From the NCBI GenBank assembly GCA_017305555.1, contig JAFKKM010000020.1, forward strand, positions 1 to 64,000: 64,000 bases of DNA, written 5' to 3'. Positions 57,609 through 64,000 of the stretch are shown here, in pieces; the first letter of the stretch is position 1; every line of letters starts with the position of its first letter. Source of the DNA: Hyphomicrobiales bacterium (GTDB taxonomy: Bacteria > Pseudomonadota > Alphaproteobacteria > Rhizobiales > Xanthobacteraceae). The notes beneath the pieces are model-generated. The model saw nothing but the letters and a program-made list of their open reading frames with translations, ran no database searches and was not told the DNA's origin. The position numbers were made by a program, and so were the translations under genes.

Positions 57609-58070
57609 TTATGCAGGCTTCCGCTTCACCTTTTTGATAGTGGCGGAGAAGGTGAACAGCATCCGCTCGCCACACCGCAGCGTGCCGCGCAGGAAGATCA
57701 GCGAGCCGCCTGCGCGGGTCACTTCGCCGTCGCAATCGATGCGGTCGCCTTCGCGGGCGGCGTCGAGGAAATCGCAGGCGAAGGAGATGGTGACGCCGGG
57801 GCCCTCGAGATGCTCGCGGGCGAGCGCGAACAGGCAATAGTCGGCGAAGGTCATGTAGCAGCCGCCGTGAACGTTGCGCATCCCGTTGAGGTGCTTGGCC
57901 TCGACCCGAAAAGCGCAGCGGACGGTGCCGTCATCCTCGATCTTGTGCCAGAACGGGCCGTTGTTGGATTCGAAGGAATCCCGCTTCCAGGTCCGCCAAC
58001 CGGCGAATTCGCCCTCGGTCTCGATATGGACGGCCCGTTTCAGCGGGGTGGAGATGGCGATATTGTCCAC
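57609..58070 (-). CDS. PaaI-family hot-dog thioesterase
   Basis: A 153-residue protein. The catalytic and dimer region RNVHGGCYMTFADYCLFALA is typical of PaaI-type enzymes, with VTISFACDFLDAAREGDRID and GEVTRAGGSLIFLRGTL after it. An acyl-CoA ester is the likely substrate. It converges on the P450 gene (31 bp between stops) and is divergent from purL. Confidence 0.9.
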   Translation of the reverse strand: MDNIAISTPLKRAVHIETEGEFAGWRTWKRDSFESNNGPFWHKIEDDGTVRCAFRVEAKHLNGMRNVHGGCYMTFADYCLFALAREHLEGPGVTISFACDFLDAAREGDRIDCDGEVTRAGGSLIFLRGTLRCGERMLFTFSATIKKVKRKPA

Positions 58071-58231
58071 GGATCGAAAGCTCCCAGCAAAGTGCGTCGC
58101 GGAGGGTTAAATCCGATCCTTGGCGATTGTGCAAACCCCGCCGCGCCATGGGCAGAGCGGGAAAAGCTGCATAGGGGCTTTTTTCCCCGGCACGATCTCC
58201 TTAATAAGGGGCACCTGCCATAAAGACGTGC

Positions 58232-60442
<2,211 letters not shown>

Positions 60443-60474
60443 CGGTTTTCGTCGGTTGTCATTGACCTCTCAAT

Positions 60475-60564
60475 TGTCATGGCCGGGCTCGTCCCGGCCA
60501 TCCACGTCTTCCTTGTTACGATGCAGTCAAGACGTGGGTGGCCGGAATAAATCCGGCCATGACG
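60475..60564. repeat. Palindromic intergenic repeat, family A copy 3
   Basis: It begins GTCATGGCCGGGCTCGTCCC and ends ATCCGGCCATGACG, with arms CATCCACGTCTT and AAGACGTGGGTGG. It lies between the convergent purL and MHS transporter genes, the same kind of site as copies 1 and 2. Confidence 0.85.
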
Positions 60565-60576
60565 GAAGTTCGTCTC

Positions 60577-61914
60577 TCAGGATGACGTCGCCGGATATTC
60601 GTTGCTGATATCCTTGCCGGTGTAGTCGATCATCGTCGCGGTGGCGATCAGGCTGACCACCGCGCAAGCGGCGATATAGATCGCAATCGCATAAGATGAT
60701 TTGTAGGCGCCGAACAGCCAGGTCGCGATCAGCGGCGCAGGGCCGCCCGCGATGACCGACGCGAGCTGATAGCCGAGCGATGCGCCGCTGTAGCGCAGCC
60801 GTCCCGTGAAGCTCTCGGCGATCAGGGCGGCCTGCGGTCCGTACATCATGTCATGCGGGATCAGCGACAGCACGATGGCAAGGAAGATGATCCACGCCAC
60901 GCCGGTGTTCACCATGCCGAAGTAGATGAAGCCGAACGCGCCGGTTACCGCCGCGCCGATCATATACATCGCCTTGCGACCGATCTTGTCGGAGAGGTGG
61001 CCGAAGATCGGAATCGAGAAGAACGACACCACCGATGCCGCCAGCACCGCCATTAGCAGGAAGTCACGCGAGACATGCAGCGTTCCGACGCCATAGGCGA
61101 AGATGAAGGCGGTGAAGATGTAGAACGGCGCTTGCTCGGCCATGCGCGCGAAAGCGCACTGGATGATTTCCAGCGGCTGCCGCCGGATCACCTCGAGGAT
61201 CGGCGTGCGCTCGATTCGGCGTTCGGCAAGCAGCCGACTGAACACCGGTGTTTCCAGAATCCCGAGGCGGATATAGAGGCCGATTGCTACCAGTATCAGG
61301 CTGAGGATGAACGGCACCCGCCAGCCCCAGGCGAGGAATTGCGCGCCGGACATCTGGCTGACAGCGAGGACCGCGAGATTGGCGAGAAACAATCCGCACG
61401 GCACGCCGAATTGCGGCCACGATGCAACGAACCCGCGCGAGCCATTGGTGCGGGCCCATTCCATCGATAGCAGCACCGAGCCACCCCATTCGCCGCCGAC
61501 GCCGACGCCCTGAATGAAGCGCAGCACCGTGAGCAGCACCGCACCCCAGATGCCGATGGTGGCGTAGGTCGGGACCAGCGCGACCGCGAAGGTGGCTAGT
61601 CCCATCAGCAGCAGCGTCGCGATCAAGGTGGACTTGCGGCCGATCCGATCGCCGTAATGTCCGAAGATCGCCGCGCCGATCGGGCGGGCGATAAAGCCGA
61701 CCGCGTAGATCGCGAAAGCTTCCAGCGTGCCGACCCAGGGATCGGAATGCGGAAAGAACAGCTTCGCGAAGACCAGTCCGGTGACTGTGCTGTAGAGGAA
61801 GAAATCGTACCACTCGATCGCCGTGCCGACCGTAGAGGCGATGACAGCCCGACGCAACTGGATACGATGTTCGGAAGCGGAAAGGAGCGCCGAGGCGCTG
61901 TCTGTGGAGGTCAT
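60577..61914 (-). CDS. MFS transporter, metabolite:H+ symporter (MHS) type
   Basis: A 445-residue, 12-helix inner-membrane transporter. STVGTAIEWYDFFLYSTVTG, the loop motif FGHYGDRIGRKSTL and GVGGEWGGSVLLSMEW are those of the MHS family (ShiA, ProP, KgtP and relatives). It probably imports an organic acid or compatible solute with protons. No catabolic genes adjoin it, so the substrate is unknown. Confidence 0.92.
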   Translation of the reverse strand: MTSTDSASALLSASEHRIQLRRAVIASTVGTAIEWYDFFLYSTVTGLVFAKLFFPHSDPWVGTLEAFAIYAVGFIARPIGAAIFGHYGDRIGRKSTLIATLLLMGLATFAVALVPTYATIGIWGAVLLTVLRFIQGVGVGGEWGGSVLLSMEWARTNGSRGFVASWPQFGVPCGLFLANLAVLAVSQMSGAQFLAWGWRVPFILSLILVAIGLYIRLGILETPVFSRLLAERRIERTPILEVIRRQPLEIIQCAFARMAEQAPFYIFTAFIFAYGVGTLHVSRDFLLMAVLAASVVSFFSIPIFGHLSDKIGRKAMYMIGAAVTGAFGFIYFGMVNTGVAWIIFLAIVLSLIPHDMMYGPQAALIAESFTGRLRYSGASLGYQLASVIAGGPAPLIATWLFGAYKSSYAIAIYIAACAVVSLIATATMIDYTGKDISNEYPATSS

Positions 61915-62080
61915 AGCGTTTCTCCGGATGAGCAGCGGCGTGGGAGCCGATCACCGTTCACTCTGGGAAACGCCGCGACATAATTTTTGATGGAACACGG
62001 TTGCCGCGATCCCGTTCCATCCCGATTTCGTTTGTCCGATCACATCTTTGTAAGTGAAACGTCTTACAATTCGTGGCGCC

Positions 62081-63268
62081 CTACAGCACACGCTGCGATC
62101 CTGGAATCATCCGCAGCAATCGCGTTGCGATCCAGCTTGTCGCCATCGTCACCACAAAGGCGATCAGCGCCTTGACGATCGCGGGCCAGCCGAAATCGAA
62201 CAGCCAATACTGAATCCACAACACGAACGCGTAATGCACCAGGAAGATGCCATAGGCGTCGTTCTGCATCGGATCGAGAATGCTCCAGCCCTCGCGTTTG
62301 AGGCGCATGAAGAAGGCGAGGATGGTGAACATCATTCCCGCGCTGAAGATCACGAACAGGACGCTGTAGCTGGCCTCGTACCACATCGGCAGCGTGTCGG
62401 GATTGTCGAGGATTCCGCGCTTGATGTAGATCAGGCCCCATAACCCTGCGTAGGGGATCAGGGTGACGATGCCCCAGCCCACCCAACTCGAATTGGCGAG
62501 ACGTCCTTCGGCGGCGAGCACGCCTTCGCTGAAACGGCCGGCGCCGATGCCGGCACCGATAAAGAAATACAGTGCGTAGAGCAGGACGCGGCTCGCCTGC
62601 ACCGAGAACGGGCCCCACTCGAACCAGTAACTCGGACCGAAGATCAGCCGCATCGGCACGTAGGCGATGCCCGTCACGAGGACAAGGACGAGGAAGAAGA
62701 TCGCAGGGTGCTTGAAGCCGCGCACCGAGAGGCGGTTGATCCAGAACAGCGAGTTCGAGCTGATACGAAACAGCGCGCCGGCGGCGAGATCGAACAGCAA
62801 CAGCACCCAGACGAACCACACCGGGCCGCTCGGCCATGGCCCGTCGGTGACCATGTTCCACCAGAAGGCGCTGAAGCGTAGGTCCGGATGCTCGCGCAAT
62901 GCCAGTGCGTAGTAGGCAATCGGGATCACCGTGAGCGCGGCGATGACGAACGGCAGTCCAAGCCGCAGCAGCCGGTCGAATGCGAAGACGCCGGGCACGC
63001 GGCGGGCGAGGCTCGGCCACACGAACAGGCCCGACAGAAAGAAGAACATCGCCATGAAGAAACTGTCGGTGGCGAGCACGACCATGTCGAAGCCGATCCA
63101 CGACTTGGGATCGGTGTGTCCGAAATAGGTATACGGAATCACGGCGTGGTGGATGACGACCACCACGGTGAGGAATGTCCGCGCGCGATCGAGCGCCAGG
63201 TTGCGGCCGTGCGCCTTGGGTGCGATCTCGGAGGCGACTTCAGGCGCCGGATGGGCAATCGATTTCAT
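62081..63268 (-). CDS. Acyltransferase 3 family membrane protein
   Basis: A 395-residue protein with about ten helices. The conserved early motif [18 protein letters not shown] contains the Arg and His pair of this family. Further typical parts are [20 protein letters not shown] and [20 protein letters not shown]. Members O-acylate sugars, peptidoglycan, lipids or osmoregulated glucans. It is a single gene; the substrate cannot be given. Confidence 0.88.
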   Translation of the reverse strand: MKSIAHPAPEVASEIAPKAHGRNLALDRARTFLTVVVVIHHAVIPYTYFGHTDPKSWIGFDMVVLATDSFFMAMFFFLSGLFVWPSLARRVPGVFAFDRLLRLGLPFVIAALTVIPIAYYALALREHPDLRFSAFWWNMVTDGPWPSGPVWFVWVLLLFDLAAGALFRISSNSLFWINRLSVRGFKHPAIFFLVLVLVTGIAYVPMRLIFGPSYWFEWGPFSVQASRVLLYALYFFIGAGIGAGRFSEGVLAAEGRLANSSWVGWGIVTLIPYAGLWGLIYIKRGILDNPDTLPMWYEASYSVLFVIFSAGMMFTILAFFMRLKREGWSILDPMQNDAYGIFLVHYAFVLWIQYWLFDFGWPAIVKALIAFVVTMATSWIATRLLRMIPGSQRVL

Positions 63269-63375
63269 GCGGCCTCTTGCGCAGCGCGGCGGGGTGTTTC
63301 GCGACCGCCCCTGACAGCCACGGGAACCATGTTTCAGGGCGGGTGTTATCGCATGAGAATCCTGGAGAGCAACAG

Positions 63376-63549
63376 ATGAGTATTCTCAAGTGGGCCCTGA
63401 TCTTTCTCGTGGTCTCGATCGTTGCCGGATTGCTGGGTTTCACCGGCGTCTCCGCGGCATCCGCCGATATCGCGCGCGTGCTGTTCTACATCTTCGTTGT
63501 GATCTTCCTGGTGCTGCTGATTCTGGGATTGACGATCTTTCGCGCATAG
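63376..63549 (+). CDS. DUF1328 small membrane protein
   Basis: A 57-residue protein with two helices: [20 protein letters not shown] and [20 protein letters not shown]. The sequence [20 protein letters not shown] is the DUF1328 (YtjA-like) pattern. The function is unknown; such proteins are often stress-induced. The ATG at 63376 follows GGAGAGCAAC. A terminator hairpin follows. Confidence 0.9.
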   Translation: MSILKWALIFLVVSIVAGLLGFTGVSAASADIARVLFYIFVVIFLVLLILGLTIFRA

Positions 63550-63598
63550 CCGGCGGTCCCTTCGTGGGATCGCCCCGGCCAGAATGTTCGATGTCATC

Positions 63599-63633
63599 CG
63601 GCCCCGGGGAGAGCATCTCCGGGGCCGTTCTTT
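63599..63633 (+). terminator. Terminator after DUF1328 gene
   Basis: CGGCCCCGGGGA and TCCCCGGGGCCG-type arms form a strong stem around a short loop (GAGCATC), followed by TTCTTT. Confidence 0.85.
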
Positions 63634-63671
63634 GGTGAAGGGAAATGCTGTGCCGGCGTCGGTCGAGGCGA

Positions 63672-64000
63672 TCAGGCCGCCGGCAGTTCCTCGATGGTGA
63701 CCTTGTCGGGATAGAACGCCAGATGGCCGGCGATCTCGGCCATCGCGGGGTAGGGCGTCTCGTAGCTCCAGATGGCGTTGTCGAGGATCGTCGCATCGGT
63801 CCGGATGCTGAAGTAGCTGGCGTCGCCCTTGTAGGGGCAATGCGTCACCCGGTCGGTCCGCACCAGCCGCGCGGCGTCGGCATCGGCGCGCGGGATATAA
63901 TAGACCGCCGGATAGGTCGCCTCCCGCAACGTCAGCGCGCGGGCGGTATCGGCGATCACCACGCCGCCGGCCGAGACGCGGATGCGCTTGGCGGCGGGCT
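63672..64000 (-). CDS. DUF427 protein, 5' end beyond window
   Basis: The reading frame is open from the window edge to the stop at 63672. The visible 108 codons read KRIRVSAGGVVIADTARALT, then YPAVYYIPRADAD and HCPYKGDASYFSI, the core of DUF427, a small beta-tent fold found in plants, fungi and bacteria without known function. The N-terminal part is missing. A GTG at 63962 lies inside the domain and is not the true start. Confidence 0.9.
   Translation of the reverse strand, partial: PAAKRIRVSAGGVVIADTARALTLREATYPAVYYIPRADADAARLVRTDRVTHCPYKGDASYFSIRTDATILDNAIWSYETPYPAMAEIAGHLAFYPDKVTIEELPAA

Noticed and set aside
63672-63962. A complete DUF427 gene starting at the GTG at 63962
   Set aside because: The frame continues to the window edge with family-like residues (KRIRVSAGG), so the real start lies outside the window.

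Overview
The window is a chromosomal segment of an alphaproteobacterium of the Bradyrhizobium/Rhodopseudomonas/Nitrobacter/Afipia group (Nitrobacteraceae). The evidence is the GC-rich third-position coding style, the gene set (DUF2842, the DUF1476/ATPase-inhibitor zeta protein, eukaryote-like NADP-Icd, PurS-type purine synthesis), a GAAC-N7-GAAC SOS box in front of recA, a TTAA-N7-TTAAC CtrA-type box, and palindromic intergenic repeats of the kinds I associate with this family. No rRNA, CRISPR array, plasmid or complete phage is visible. Most genes are core housekeeping genes; the clear recent arrival is one insertion element.

Layout. 1-4.2 kb: a partial lipoprotein gene divergent from a Wzc/ExoP-like polysaccharide co-polymerase, then a CelD-type GNAT and DUF2842. 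4.3-6.4 kb: ctaA (haem A) and an FTR1 iron permease. 6.5-9.9 kb: leftward metY, CoA-binding protein and enoyl-CoA hydratase, divergent from a thioesterase. 10-11 kb: rplM-rpsI. 11.2-15.6 kb: GGDEF protein, small membrane protein, ABM protein, AI-2E exporter, PilZ protein with a CtrA-type box, YjbR protein. 15.7-20.8 kb: glnB-glnA, nnr and a cupredoxin protein that has lost most copper ligands. 21-28.7 kb: tRNA-Leu, tig, MaoC, clpP, clpX, lon, i.e. the protein-quality-control block. 28.7-32.3 kb: small genes, tRNA-Val and a fluoride riboswitch with crcB. 32.3-34.4 kb: an IS1595-family element with a serine-protease passenger. 34.5-43.6 kb: recA; gcvT-gcvH-gcvP behind a tandem glycine riboswitch; alaS. 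43.7-51.3 kb: universal stress protein, YbaL-like antiporter, thioesterase, icd and an EmrAB-type efflux pair. 51.5-60.4 kb: trmJ fused to a DUF559 domain, an HTH protein, DUF1476, purC-purS-purQ, a cytochrome P450, a thioesterase and purL. 60.5-64 kb: MHS transporter, acyltransferase 3, DUF1328 and a truncated DUF427 gene.

How the parts work together. glnB and glnA form the nitrogen-assimilation unit. tig-clpP-clpX-lon supply nascent-chain folding and ATP-dependent proteolysis. gcvTHP is a glycine-induced cleavage system. PurC makes SAICAR, and PurS, PurQ and PurL are the three parts of FGAM synthetase. crcB is controlled by fluoride through its leader RNA.

The most unusual structure is the element at 32303-34391. 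It has matching 25 bp ends with one mismatch, an 8 bp target duplication (GGGATTTT), a transposase and a convergent trypsin-like protease gene. It landed 6 bp from the SOS box of recA, so the protease gene is head-to-head with the SOS promoter. Other points worth following are the TrmJ-DUF559 fusion, a transporter whose N-terminus is encoded by a palindromic repeat, a copper-ligand-less multicopper-oxidase fold, a co-polymerase with a broken P-loop, and a possible SD-sequestering switch in the crcB leader.
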